A DNA stretch of 13,987 bases from H2-BAC3 sp045863035 (lineage in GTDB: Bacteria; Bacteroidota; Ignavibacteria; Ignavibacteriales; Ignavibacteriaceae): the NCBI GenBank assembly GCA_045863035.1, contig BTUV01000078.1, forward strand, positions 1 through 13,987, written 5' to 3'. Made by a program: the position numbers and the translations under genes. Position 1 is the stretch's first letter. Each line of letters opens with the position of its first letter. Below are positions 7,123 to 13,987 of the stretch, one piece after another. The notes below the pieces were generated by a model. That model ran no database searches. It had not been told where the DNA came from and saw nothing but the letters and a program-made list of their open reading frames with translations.

Positions 7123-8628
7123 TTATTTAAGAAGTAACATTTTTATCATTTTATCACTTCCGCCGGATTTCACACGGCAAAGGTAAACACCCCCCGAAAG
7201 GTTATTACCGTCAAATTCAAACTTATGATATCCCGCCTCTTTTTCACCTTCATTTACAGTCACCAACTTCTGACCAAGCTGGTTATAGATTTCGATAGCG
7301 ATGGTTGTCCGCCCTGCCAGTTCATAACTAATTGTAGTATGTGGATTAAACGGATTCGGATAATTATTTAGCAGCAACACATTCGAAGGTGTTTTTATTT
7401 CTGCATGGATGGTCTCTGAATATTCAAATTGTCCATCGGTATCAACCTGCTTCAAACGGTAAAAGTATCTGCCTGGCTTTTCCGGAGTATTTGTATATGT
7501 ATATATTTTCTCCGAATTACTGTTCCCATTTCCTTCGACAAATCCGGTTTCTACCCAGTTTGCGCTTTGTGATACTTCTTCAGTTCTTTCGATGTAAAAA
7601 CCATAATTGTTCACTTCCGTAGCCGTTGTCCATCTGAGCGTTACAGTATTTTTTGAAACCGCTGCTGTGAATGAGGTCAGTTCAACAGGCAACCCTGCTT
7701 CAACAGTTCTGAGGATAGTTCCGTTGTTGCCCACAACCACTCCGTTGGTGCTGTTAACAAAAAATACTTCTTTAAGGTTTTCTGTTGTTCCGCTGCTTTG
7801 ACTTACCCAATTAGTCCCCCCGTTTGTAGTATATAAAATAACACCGCCATCCCCAACCGCCCATCCTGTGTTTGAATTAATGAAAAAGACACCATTAAGC
7901 TGATTTGCAGTCAGACTCTGAGTCTGTTTAACCCAATTCACGCCTCCGTCTGTGGTTTTGTATATTGGAGAATAGTTCCCTGAATATCCGCCAACACACC
8001 AACCTGTTGTCTGGCTTACAAAATAGATTGACTGCATATAATGAAGATCAGGAGCTGTAGAAGTTACATAGTTGATTGTCCAATTAACTCCGCCATCTGT
8101 AGTGTAATAAGCAGAAGCACCCTTGCCACATACCCAGCCATAGTTCTCATTATAAAAAAACACTGAATTTAAATCATAAGAGTTGCCTGTATAAACAGAG
8201 GTGAAATTTGTCCCCTGATCAGTTGATCTTCTGATACTTCCGGAACCGCCGACAAGAATCACATTATAAGCAGAGCTCATCGCGCAATCATAAGGATAGG
8301 AGGATGAATACTTGATATACCAGGCACTGCCCCCATCTGCACTATAGTAACCCCAGGTGCCTTCTGTAGAAGCATAACCGCTATAACTGTTATAAAAATC
8401 TATATATGAGGGAGAATAAGTGCTGGTAGCTATCGGAGACCAGGAACTACCGCCATCCGTGGTTTTCAGCATTTGATTGTTTAATCCGCCGCTGACCGCA
8501 TATCCTGTTGATGAATTTATAAAATGAACATCAGTAAAACTAACCGAGTATCCGGTACTGACGGCCTGCCAACCGCTTTGAGAAAACAGAATCTCTGAAA
8601 TACAAAGAATTATAAAAAGATGTTTCAT
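7123..8628 (-). CDS. Secreted YCF48/BNR-repeat protein with T9SS sorting domain
   Basis: The 501-residue product has a short signal peptide (about 1-16, ending near LFSQ). A propeller of about six repeats (about 17-310) follows, pairing TGYAV/TGWAVG-type strands with Asp-box motifs: LKTTDGGSSW (54-63), YYSADGGSAW (94-103), YYTTDGGVNW (174-183), YKTTDGGVNW (223-232) and LYTTNGGTNW (265-274). The module LPVELTSFTA...LRWTTATEVNNYGF (about 313-412) is a fibronectin-like linker common in Ignavibacteria secreted proteins. A T9SS type A sorting domain closes the protein (about 416-501): LNNYPNPFNPHTTISY, IEIYNQLGQ, LSGGVYLCRV and KMLLLK. AAGGA lies eight bases before the ATG. It converges with the 4131-6866 gene and ends at its own terminator. 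Export to the cell surface is expected; ligand or enzyme activity is unknown. Confidence 0.9.
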   Translation of the reverse strand: MKHLFIILCISEILFSQSGWQAVSTGYSVSFTDVHFINSSTGYAVSGGLNNQMLKTTDGGSSWSPIATSTYSPSYIDFYNSYSGYASTEGTWGYYSADGGSAWYIKYSSSYPYDCAMSSAYNVILVGGSGSIRRSTDQGTNFTSVYTGNSYDLNSVFFYNENYGWVCGKGASAYYTTDGGVNWTINYVTSTAPDLHYMQSIYFVSQTTGWCVGGYSGNYSPIYKTTDGGVNWVKQTQSLTANQLNGVFFINSNTGWAVGDGGVILYTTNGGTNWVSQSSGTTENLKEVFFVNSTNGVVVGNNGTILRTVEAGLPVELTSFTAAVSKNTVTLRWTTATEVNNYGFYIERTEEVSQSANWVETGFVEGNGNSNSEKIYTYTNTPEKPGRYFYRLKQVDTDGQFEYSETIHAEIKTPSNVLLLNNYPNPFNPHTTISYELAGRTTIAIEIYNQLGQKLVTVNEGEKEAGYHKFEFDGNNLSGGVYLCRVKSGGSDKMIKMLLLK

Positions 8629-8775
8629 GTTGGTGTTCCTTAAAAAAAGTGTTCGAGTATATCAGCGCACACCCTAAAACTTCAAGCCAACAATGCTGAT
8701 ACAAAATGTGGAATAAATTGAGCTGCTCTATATTGCATTTATGCAGAGTGGAACATAATAAAACCCCGAAAGCGA

Positions 8776-8834
8776 ACACGTTAACTCCGGCAGGGAAAAA
8801 GAATTCTGTCGCTGAAGAATATTCTTTAACGTGT
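8776..8834. repeat. Inverted repeat with inner palindrome
   Basis: ACACGTTAA (8776-8784) is the exact reverse complement of TTAACGTGT (8826-8834), with a 41-bp spacer. Just inside the right arm lies the 12-bp perfect palindrome AAGAATATTCTT (8815-8826). A further pair, CCGGCA (8787-8792) with TGCCGG (8870-8875), crosses the first pair, so the two cannot form one simple nested hairpin. Role unknown: a remnant of a small mobile element or a structured RNA are both possible. Confidence 0.5.
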
Positions 8835-9040
8835 ATCTTCTTCTTTGCGAGAGGAAGATTAACCCCCATTGCCGGGCTAAGTGTTATTTGCATTTTTTTA
8901 GATTTTTATGAAATCATTATGTAAAATAGTCTCTCCTTCCGGTAAATCCTAACAAATCTGGCACCCTCCCATTTTTGCTTGATACAGATCATATTATGAC
9001 CCATCCGCGCAATCCATGTTGGAATAATTTCAGGTGTTTA

Positions 9041-9084
9041 AAAACAAAAAACCCCGGCTGTTTACTCAACCGGGGTGTTTTTTT
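9041..9084 (-). terminator. Terminator of the aceE-aceF operon, capable of acting on both strands
   Basis: ACCCCGG (9051-9057) pairs perfectly with CCGGGGT (9070-9076) over a 12-nt loop. On the minus strand it is followed by TTTTTTGTTTTT (complement of 9040-9051), on the plus strand by seven T residues (9078-9084). It lies about 60 bp beyond the aceF stop. It is nearly identical to the terminator at 7054-7092. Confidence 0.87.
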
Positions 9085-9136
9085 AACATTCTTGTAAAGG
9101 CAGATTATCGCCTGGTTTTACAAACAATCGGGTTTA

Positions 9137-10789
9137 TCAGCCCTCTACCAGCAGTTTCATCGGTTGCTCAAGCGCTTCAATCATCCATCTCAGAAACCGT
9201 ATTGCATCAGCGCCGTCAATTAAGCGGTGATCATAGGAAAGTGACAAAGGCAGCATCAGCCGTGGTACAAATTCTCCATTTTTATATACCGGCTCGTATG
9301 CCCCGCGGGATACACCAAGTATTGCCACTTCAGGTGTGTTTACGATCGGGGTAAAATATGTTCCGCCAATTCCGCCCAGATTTGATATTGAGAAACATGC
9401 TCCGGAAAGATCATCCGGACTTACTTTCCTGTTCTTGGCTTTTTCAGCTATTACTGATAAGTCTAAAGCGATTTCCGATATGTTTTTCTTATCAGCATCA
9501 CGGATTACAGGAACAATCAGCCCGCGATCAGTGTCAACCGCAACGCCGATGTTAAAATATTTCTTATAAATAATCTCTTTCTTTTCCATATCGACTGATG
9601 CATTAAACTGCGGGAAGTTTTTCAGCGCGGAAGCCGCAATCTTAATCAATATGGCTGTTACAGTAAGTTTTGCTCCTTTTGTTTCCACTTTTGGTGAAAG
9701 AGCTTTTCTTACTGCTTCAAGGTCGGTGATATCAGCTTTGTCAAATTGTGTAACATGCGGAACTGATGCCCAGGCATAGCTCAAATGTTCAGCCGTCTTA
9801 GCGCGGACGTTGCTCATCGCAACACGCTCTGTTTCACCAAACTTTGTAAAATCAGGCAGTTGCTCTGCTTTAATACCGAAGAGTCCGCCTGAAACGCCAC
9901 CGCCGGAAGCACGTTCTGCATTGAGCTTCTTCATATATACTTTGATATCATCTATCGAGATCCTGCCACCGGGTCCGGTGCCGGGTACCAGATTAATATC
10001 AACCCCGATTTCGCGCGCAAATCTTCTTGATGATGGTGCGGCCGGCGCCGGATTGGACGATATAGCGGTTTGCATATCAACCAATATGCTTTTTGCCGAG
10101 CCGGTTTCCTTTTGTGCCGGAACCGCCGGAGGTTTAACATCTTCCTGTTTAACTGCTGCTGTTGTTGCAACCGGCGCGCTTTTTACCGCCGAGGGAGCTT
10201 GGGAGGCGGCAACCGAAGCGCCCTCCACCTTAAACACTACCTGACCCACAGTAACTTTGTCCCCCTCTTTTATATATACATCAAGAACTTTTCCGGATAT
10301 AGTGGAGGGCACTTCAATTGTTGCTTTATCGGTTTCAATCTCAAGCACGGGATCATCAACAGCAATCTGCGCGCCTGCAGTAACTAATACTTTAAGCACT
10401 GAAGCAGAAGCGATATTTTCACCCAGGTCAGGCACGGTAAACTCTTTAGCGCCTGGCACTGATGCTTTCGGTTCTTCTACTCTGAATTCCGGTTCAGGAG
10501 CTTTCACCGGTTCCGGTGTGGCTGCAGCAGCAGGAGCCGCGGCTGATGCGCTTCCCTCTTCAACAGTAAAAGCAACATCTCCTATTTTTACTTTTTCCCC
10601 TTCTTTAATCATTACTTTTGTAACCTTGCCGGCAACATTACTCGGTATTTCGATAGTTGCTTTGTCTGTTTCAATCTCGATAACCGGCTGTTCAATTTCA
10701 ATAACATCGCCTTCTTTAATCAGAACCTTCAGAACGTCCGCGCTGGCAATGTTTTCGCCCAAATCCGGAATGATAAAATCTTTTGTCAT
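9137..10789 (-). CDS. aceF: Pyruvate dehydrogenase E2, dihydrolipoamide acetyltransferase
   Basis: This 550-residue E2 core subunit transfers the acetyl group from E1 to CoA on swinging lipoyl arms. Two lipoyl domains are visible (about 3-78 and 115-190), each with the ETDKATIE lipoylation motif; the modified lysines are Lys43 and Lys155. Ala/Pro/Lys-rich linkers follow each. A peripheral subunit-binding domain spans about 252-288 (RRFAREIGVDINLVPGTGPG), and a catalytic domain about 318-550 carries the active site SYDHRLIDGADA with His521 and Asp525. The two-lipoyl form is shorter than E. coli AceF (three lipoyl domains, about 630 residues). It lies 191 bp downstream of aceE on the same strand with no obvious terminator between them, so co-transcription is expected. 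No clear Shine-Dalgarno precedes the ATG. The AceE partner favours a pyruvate rather than a 2-oxoglutarate complex. E3 is not in the window. Confidence 0.95.
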   Translation of the reverse strand: MTKDFIIPDLGENIASADVLKVLIKEGDVIEIEQPVIEIETDKATIEIPSNVAGKVTKVMIKEGEKVKIGDVAFTVEEGSASAAAPAAAATPEPVKAPEPEFRVEEPKASVPGAKEFTVPDLGENIASASVLKVLVTAGAQIAVDDPVLEIETDKATIEVPSTISGKVLDVYIKEGDKVTVGQVVFKVEGASVAASQAPSAVKSAPVATTAAVKQEDVKPPAVPAQKETGSAKSILVDMQTAISSNPAPAAPSSRRFAREIGVDINLVPGTGPGGRISIDDIKVYMKKLNAERASGGGVSGGLFGIKAEQLPDFTKFGETERVAMSNVRAKTAEHLSYAWASVPHVTQFDKADITDLEAVRKALSPKVETKGAKLTVTAILIKIAASALKNFPQFNASVDMEKKEIIYKKYFNIGVAVDTDRGLIVPVIRDADKKNISEIALDLSVIAEKAKNRKVSPDDLSGACFSISNLGGIGGTYFTPIVNTPEVAILGVSRGAYEPVYKNGEFVPRLMLPLSLSYDHRLIDGADAIRFLRWMIEALEQPMKLLVEG

Positions 10790-10831
10790 GTTCGTATCAA
10801 ATTAATATATATAAATTTTTAATTGTTTCCC

Positions 10832-10859
10832 GTAGAGACGATGCATGCATCGTCTCTAC
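10832..10859. repeat. 28-bp perfect palindrome, copy 2
   Basis: GTAGAGACGATGCA (10832-10845) is followed immediately by its exact reverse complement (10846-10859). It lies in the aceE-aceF gap, about 43 bp before the aceF start, and matches the palindrome at 273-300 at 27 of 28 bases. In the minus-strand transcript it could form a 14-bp hairpin (less a few loop bases) without a T-run after it, so it is more likely a processing or stability element, or a repeat-element end, than a terminator. Confidence 0.92.
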
Positions 10860-10972
10860 AATGCATCGTCTCTACAATGCAACGTCTCTACAACGCAACG
10901 TCTCTACAATGTATCGACTCTACAATGTATCGACTCTGCGCGGCATTATATCAACTCTGCATTGTTTCTACA
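10845..10972. repeat. Decaying 16-bp tandem array in the aceE-aceF gap
   Basis: The 16-bp unit ATGCATCGTCTCTACA is the right half of the adjacent palindrome. Units lie at 10845-10860 and 10861-10876 (identical), 10877-10892 (one change), 10893-10908 (two changes), 10909-10924 (two changes) and 10925-10940. Two looser copies follow (10945-10960 and 10961-10972). Similarity falls steadily with distance from the palindrome. The period is not a multiple of three and nothing in it looks coding. Confidence 0.9.
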
Positions 10973-10980
10973 GATAATAA

Positions 10981-13656
10981 TTACGCAATGTGCGGATTCA
11001 GTTTTTCCGGATTGATATCCAGATCTTTCATCGCTTTTTTTACATCTGCCATTTTATAACGACCTTCTTTTGCAAGAGCGTACAACGCGCCCAGCACAAC
11101 ATATCGTCTGTCAACTTCAAAGAAATCGCGCAGTTCGCTTCTGCCTTCGCTTCTGCCGAATCCGTCTGTGCCGAGTGAAATCAGCTCCTTCGGCAGCCAT
11201 TTGGATACTGAGTCCGGCAGCGCTTTCATATAATCAGATGAGGCAACAAACACGCCGTCATCCTTTGTAAAGAGGGATGATATATACGGCACTTTCGGCT
11301 TATCAGAAGGATGAAGCAGATTCCAGCGCTCTGCCTCAAGTGCATCGCGGCGCAGTTCTTTATAACTGGTAACGCTATATACATCGGCTGCTACTTTGTA
11401 ATCCTTTTCAAGTATTTCAGCAGCTTTAATAACTTCGTTCAATATCGTTCCGCTTCCAAAAAGATTCGCTTTCAGCTTTTTATCCTTCATGGTTGAGGTC
11501 TTAAAGCGGTACATTCCTTTCAGAATTCCCTCTTTTACACCATCGGGCATCTCCGGCTGCGGATAATTTTCATTCATTACGGTGATATAATAAAATATCT
11601 TTTCCTGCTCTTCATACATCCGGCGGATACCATCACGTATAATCACTGCAATTTCATAGGCGAATGCAGGGTCGTAGGTTATCAGATTAGGCACCGGATA
11701 CGCAAGCAGATGGGTCTGACCATCCTGATGCTGCAAACCCTCGCCGTTAAGCGTGGTTCTTCCCGCTGTGCCGCCTACCAGAAATCCTTTCGTCAGCATA
11801 TCAGCCGCGGCCCAGATAAGGTCGCCTATTCTCTGGAATCCAAACATTGAGTAATATATAAAGAACGGGATAGTGTTTACGCCGTGCGTTGCATACGCGT
11901 TACCAGCGGCAATAAATGATGCCATTGCACCCGCTTCGGTTATGCCTTCTTCAAATATCTGACCATCCTTTGCTTCTTTGTAATAGAGGAGAGAATCTTT
12001 GTCAACCGGCTCATAAAGCTGACCGGAGTGGCTGTATATACCGATCTGTCTGAAAAGCGCTTCCATTCCGAACGTACGTGCTTCATCCGGCACAATTGGC
12101 ACAATCAGTTTGCCGATTTCCTTATCGCGCAGCAGCTTGGTAAGAATACGCACAAATACCATCGTTGTGGAAACATCCCGCCCCTCAGAGCTTGTATAGA
12201 ATTCTTTAAATACTTCCTCCGGTGGCGTTTTAATAGGACGAACAACCACTCTTCTTTCGGGGACAGGACCACCAAACTGTGCTCTTCTGTTTTTTAAATA
12301 TTTAATTTCTGCTGAATCGTCTGCCGGTTTATAGAAGGGCACTTTTTCGATTTCTGCATCTGAGATAGGAATGCCAAACCGGGTTCTGAATTCTTTCAGT
12401 TCATCCTCATTCAGCTTTTTCTGCTGATGGGTAATGTTTTTTCCTTCGCCGCTTTCACCAAGCCCGTATCCTTTGATGGTTTTAGCAAGGATAACCGTGG
12501 GCTGACCTTTGTGTTCAACCGCGGCTTTCATTGCAGTATATACTTTTTCAGGATCATGACCGCCCCGCTTCATTTTTTTAAGCTGCTCATCGGTAAGATG
12601 TGAAACCATTTCAAGCAATTCAGGATCCACGCCAAAGAAATCCTGACGGAAATATGCCCCTGACTCAACAGAATATTTCTGATACTGACCGTCAACAATT
12701 TCACTCATTCTTTTAACTAATTTTCCCTTTGTATCGCGTGCCAGAAGCTGGTCCCAGTCGCTGCCCCAGACCACTTTAATAACGTTCCAGCCGGCACCCC
12801 TGAAGGCCGCTTCAAGTTCCTGAATAATCTTTCCATTTCCGCGCACAGGTCCATCCAGCCGCTGAAGGTTACAGTTAATAACAAAAATAAGATTATCAAG
12901 TTTTTCGCGGGAGGCCAGAGTAATAGCGCCCAGCGTTTCCGGCTCATCGGTTTCCCCATCCCCAAGAAAAGCCCATACGTGGCTGTTGCCGGTTTTTTTC
13001 AGTCCGCGGTCTTCCAGATAACGGTTAAAGCGCGCCTGATAAATTGCCATAAGCGGACCAAGCCCCATCGAAACTGTGGAGAACTCCCAGAAGTCTGGCA
13101 TCAGCCATGGATGCGGATAAGAGGAAAGTGTTTTTCCTCCCTTTAATTCTCTTCTGAAATTATTTAACTCTTCAAGACCGATTCTCCCCTCAAGAAAAGC
13201 ACGGGCGTAGATACCGGGGGATGCGTGTCCCTGGAAGTAAATCTGATCACCGTCCATATCCTCCCCTTTACCCCGGAAGAAATGATTATAGGCCACTTCA
13301 TAGATAGTCGCCGCCGAAGCGTAGGTTGAGATGTGACCGCCGGGAGCAGCTTCATCCTTATTTGCCTTAACCACCATAGCCATAGCATTCCACCTGAGGA
13401 TGGATTTTATTCTTCTTTCAATTTCACGGTCACCGGGGTATGGCGGCTGCTTTTCGCGTGGAATGGTATTAATATAGGGGGTATTTGCCGTAAACGGGAT
13501 TTCAACTCCGGCTTTCTGAGCACGGATTTGGAGCTGTTGCAGGATTTCAATTACTCTGCGGGGACCGCCGTTTTTTAGTACGTAGTCTAATGAATAAAGC
13601 CACTCTTCATTTTCTAATTCTTCAATTTGTCTCTGCGTAAGATTATCTTCCGCCAT
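10981..13656 (-). CDS. aceE: Pyruvate dehydrogenase E1 component, homodimeric AceE type
   Basis: This 891-residue protein closely resembles E. coli AceE (887 residues) along its whole length. It decarboxylates pyruvate with thiamine diphosphate and acetylates the lipoyl groups of E2. Visible hallmarks are GGHISTYAS with His109, FQGHASPGIYARAFLEGR with His144, and the thiamine diphosphate/magnesium motif beginning GDGETDEPE (232-240) and ending NCNLQRLDGP (261-270). The pyrimidine-binding middle domain follows (about 490-700, with FGMEALFRQIGIY and EGLQHQDGQTHLLA), then the C-terminal transketolase domain (about 715-891, with GSGTILNEV and LGTDGFGRSEGRSELRDFFEV). AAGGA lies six bases before the ATG. 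It is the first gene of the aceE-aceF pair; a TAnnTTTG promoter candidate lies about 120 bp upstream. Confidence 0.97.
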   Translation of the reverse strand: MAEDNLTQRQIEELENEEWLYSLDYVLKNGGPRRVIEILQQLQIRAQKAGVEIPFTANTPYINTIPREKQPPYPGDREIERRIKSILRWNAMAMVVKANKDEAAPGGHISTYASAATIYEVAYNHFFRGKGEDMDGDQIYFQGHASPGIYARAFLEGRIGLEELNNFRRELKGGKTLSSYPHPWLMPDFWEFSTVSMGLGPLMAIYQARFNRYLEDRGLKKTGNSHVWAFLGDGETDEPETLGAITLASREKLDNLIFVINCNLQRLDGPVRGNGKIIQELEAAFRGAGWNVIKVVWGSDWDQLLARDTKGKLVKRMSEIVDGQYQKYSVESGAYFRQDFFGVDPELLEMVSHLTDEQLKKMKRGGHDPEKVYTAMKAAVEHKGQPTVILAKTIKGYGLGESGEGKNITHQQKKLNEDELKEFRTRFGIPISDAEIEKVPFYKPADDSAEIKYLKNRRAQFGGPVPERRVVVRPIKTPPEEVFKEFYTSSEGRDVSTTMVFVRILTKLLRDKEIGKLIVPIVPDEARTFGMEALFRQIGIYSHSGQLYEPVDKDSLLYYKEAKDGQIFEEGITEAGAMASFIAAGNAYATHGVNTIPFFIYYSMFGFQRIGDLIWAAADMLTKGFLVGGTAGRTTLNGEGLQHQDGQTHLLAYPVPNLITYDPAFAYEIAVIIRDGIRRMYEEQEKIFYYITVMNENYPQPEMPDGVKEGILKGMYRFKTSTMKDKKLKANLFGSGTILNEVIKAAEILEKDYKVAADVYSVTSYKELRRDALEAERWNLLHPSDKPKVPYISSLFTKDDGVFVASSDYMKALPDSVSKWLPKELISLGTDGFGRSEGRSELRDFFEVDRRYVVLGALYALAKEGRYKMADVKKAMKDLDINPEKLNPHIA

Positions 13657-13744
13657 ACACTATCCTTAATTCTAATTCGCTAAATGTAATACACAACTGA
13701 GATAAGACAAACCCGCCTTGCTGAAAGTCCGGGGTTTGGGGGAC

Positions 13745-13774
13745 GTAATTGGGGAAATTACACCATTTCAGTGT
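13745..13774. promoter_or_regulatory. Possible operator-like inverted repeats in the aceE leader
   Basis: GTAATT (13745-13750) and AATTAC (13756-13761) form a 6-bp inverted repeat with a 5-bp spacer. ACAC (13760-13763) and GTGT (13771-13774) form a second small one next to it. Both lie just downstream of the candidate aceE promoter, where a repressor could act. Arms this short can occur by chance, so confidence is low. Confidence 0.25.
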
Positions 13775-13775
13775 G

Positions 13776-13806
13776 CAAATTTACTCAAAAACAGTAAAAT
13801 TAACAA
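13776..13806 (-). promoter_or_regulatory. Candidate promoter of aceE-aceF
   Basis: On the minus strand TAAATTTG (13776-13783) is an exact match to the Bacteroidota -7 consensus TAnnTTTG. A TTG lies 20 bp upstream (complement of 13804-13806), close to the usual -33 spacing. This would give a leader of roughly 110 nt before the aceE ATG. The call rests on consensus match and position only. Confidence 0.45.
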
Positions 13807-13827
13807 TTATGGGGGGATTAACTTGCA

Positions 13828-13957
13828 ATCAACGCCCGGCTGAAGTCGGGTGTTATTGACAGGATTATGCTTCACAACCCTTACTAACCTCCGGCTTCAG
13901 TTGGGGTAGGGCTTTGCTTACCTCAATAACTCAACTTCGGCCGGGCTTGTGGTTGAT
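13828..13957. repeat. Long imperfect inverted repeat with three CCGGC-GAAGT hairpins
   Basis: The left arm (13828-13858) and the reverse complement of the right arm (13924-13957) share, in order, ATCAAC, GCCCGGC, GAAGT and TTATTG. The right arm carries an extra five bases. The spacer contains a third related hairpin, CTCCGGCTTCAGTTGGGG (13889-13906), and the left arm alone folds as CCCGGC-TGAA-GTCGGG (13835-13850). A run of seven T residues follows the right arm at 13960-13966. It could be a small non-autonomous element, a structured RNA on the plus strand, or a terminator of a gene outside the window. Confidence 0.6.
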
Positions 13958-13965
13958 GTCTTTTT

Positions 13966-13987
13966 TTGTCGTTGCTGTCCTTGCTTT
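13966..13987 (+). repeat. GTCCTT-type repeat at the right edge
   Basis: TTGTCGTT (13966-13973) followed by GCTGTCCTT (13974-13982) matches the repeat at 72-93 at about 18 of 22 positions and shares GCTGTCCTT with the copies at 98-106 and 116-124. It is cut by the window edge, so further copies may follow. Confidence 0.45.

Larger units (their letters stand above)
8629..9136. other. 508-bp non-coding stretch with inverted repeats
   Basis: The stretch contains the ribosome binding site of the preceding minus-strand gene (AAGGA, complement of 8637-8641), an inverted-repeat cluster at 8776-8834 and the aceF terminator at 9041-9084. Open frames of 72 residues (plus) and a frame overlapping the 8628 gene (minus) look composition-driven and have no family features. 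No TAnnTTTG match for the minus-strand gene was found. Confidence 0.6.
13657..13987. other. 331-bp non-coding stretch upstream of aceE
   Basis: No gene is visible. From left to right it holds the aceE ribosome binding site (AAGGA, complement of 13663-13667), the small inverted repeats, the candidate promoter, a long imperfect inverted repeat (13828-13957), a T-run (13960-13966) and a GTCCTT-type repeat at the edge (13966-13987). Confidence 0.65.

Noticed and set aside
8706..8924. 72-residue plus-strand open frame, and the minus-strand frame at 8540-8893
   Set aside because: Both lie over the inverted-repeat cluster. The minus-strand frame also overlaps the start of the 501-residue gene, which has its own signal peptide and ribosome binding site. 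No family resemblance.
10257..10805. 182-residue plus-strand open frame
   Set aside because: It is antisense to the lipoyl domains and Ala/Pro-rich linkers of aceF; the biased codons there keep the opposite strand open.
10832..10859. 28-bp palindrome as the terminator of aceE
   Set aside because: No T-run follows the stem on the minus strand, and aceF, whose product needs aceE, lies directly downstream.
10783..10977. Plus-strand open frame over the aceE-aceF gap
   Set aside because: It translates the 16-bp tandem repeats and the palindrome, has no family features, and the period is not a multiple of three.

Overview
The window looks like chromosome from the Bacteroidota side of the FCB group, most likely an Ignavibacteria-type organism. 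The evidence is two large secreted proteins that end in type IX secretion (T9SS) sorting domains with the NYPNPFN signature, an OmpA protein with thrombospondin type 3 (TSP3) calcium repeats, moderate GC content, and a TAnnTTTG-type promoter candidate upstream of aceE. No RNA genes, CRISPR array, transposase or phage gene was seen. Taxonomy is inferred from protein style only.

Layout. 1-312 is non-coding and holds GTCCTT-type repeats, a terminator and a 28-bp palindrome. 313-1908 (-) encodes an outer-membrane OmpA protein whose middle is a 23-residue calcium-repeat array; it starts with TTG. 1909-2712 is an 804-bp non-coding stretch carrying about 13 copies of a 20-bp G-rich tandem repeat. 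2713-3927 (-) is a U32-family protein resembling the tRNA hydroxylation factor TrhP. 4131-6866 (+) and 7123-8628 (-) are convergent genes for secreted Asp-box/BNR propeller proteins with T9SS tails. 8629-9136 is non-coding, with inverted repeats and a terminator. 9137-10789 (-) and 10981-13656 (-) encode E2 (aceF) and homodimeric E1 (aceE) of the pyruvate dehydrogenase complex, transcribed aceE then aceF. Their 191-bp gap is filled by a perfect 28-bp palindrome and a decaying 16-bp tandem array. 13657-13987 carries the presumed aceE promoter and a long imperfect inverted repeat.

How the genes relate. aceE and aceF form the first two components of one complex (pyruvate to acetyl-CoA); the E3 gene is not in the window. 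The two propeller proteins share an export route and a C-terminal anchor type. The OmpA protein probably ties the outer membrane to peptidoglycan. The U32 gene appears to stand alone.

The coding genes are ordinary for this group. The unusual content is the intergenic repeats: five or six unrelated short repeat types in about 14 kb. They include a palindrome found both in the ompA 3' region and between aceE and aceF, two almost identical terminators, a G-quadruplex-capable array and a heptamer array abutting a stop codon. I found no convincing new multi-gene system.
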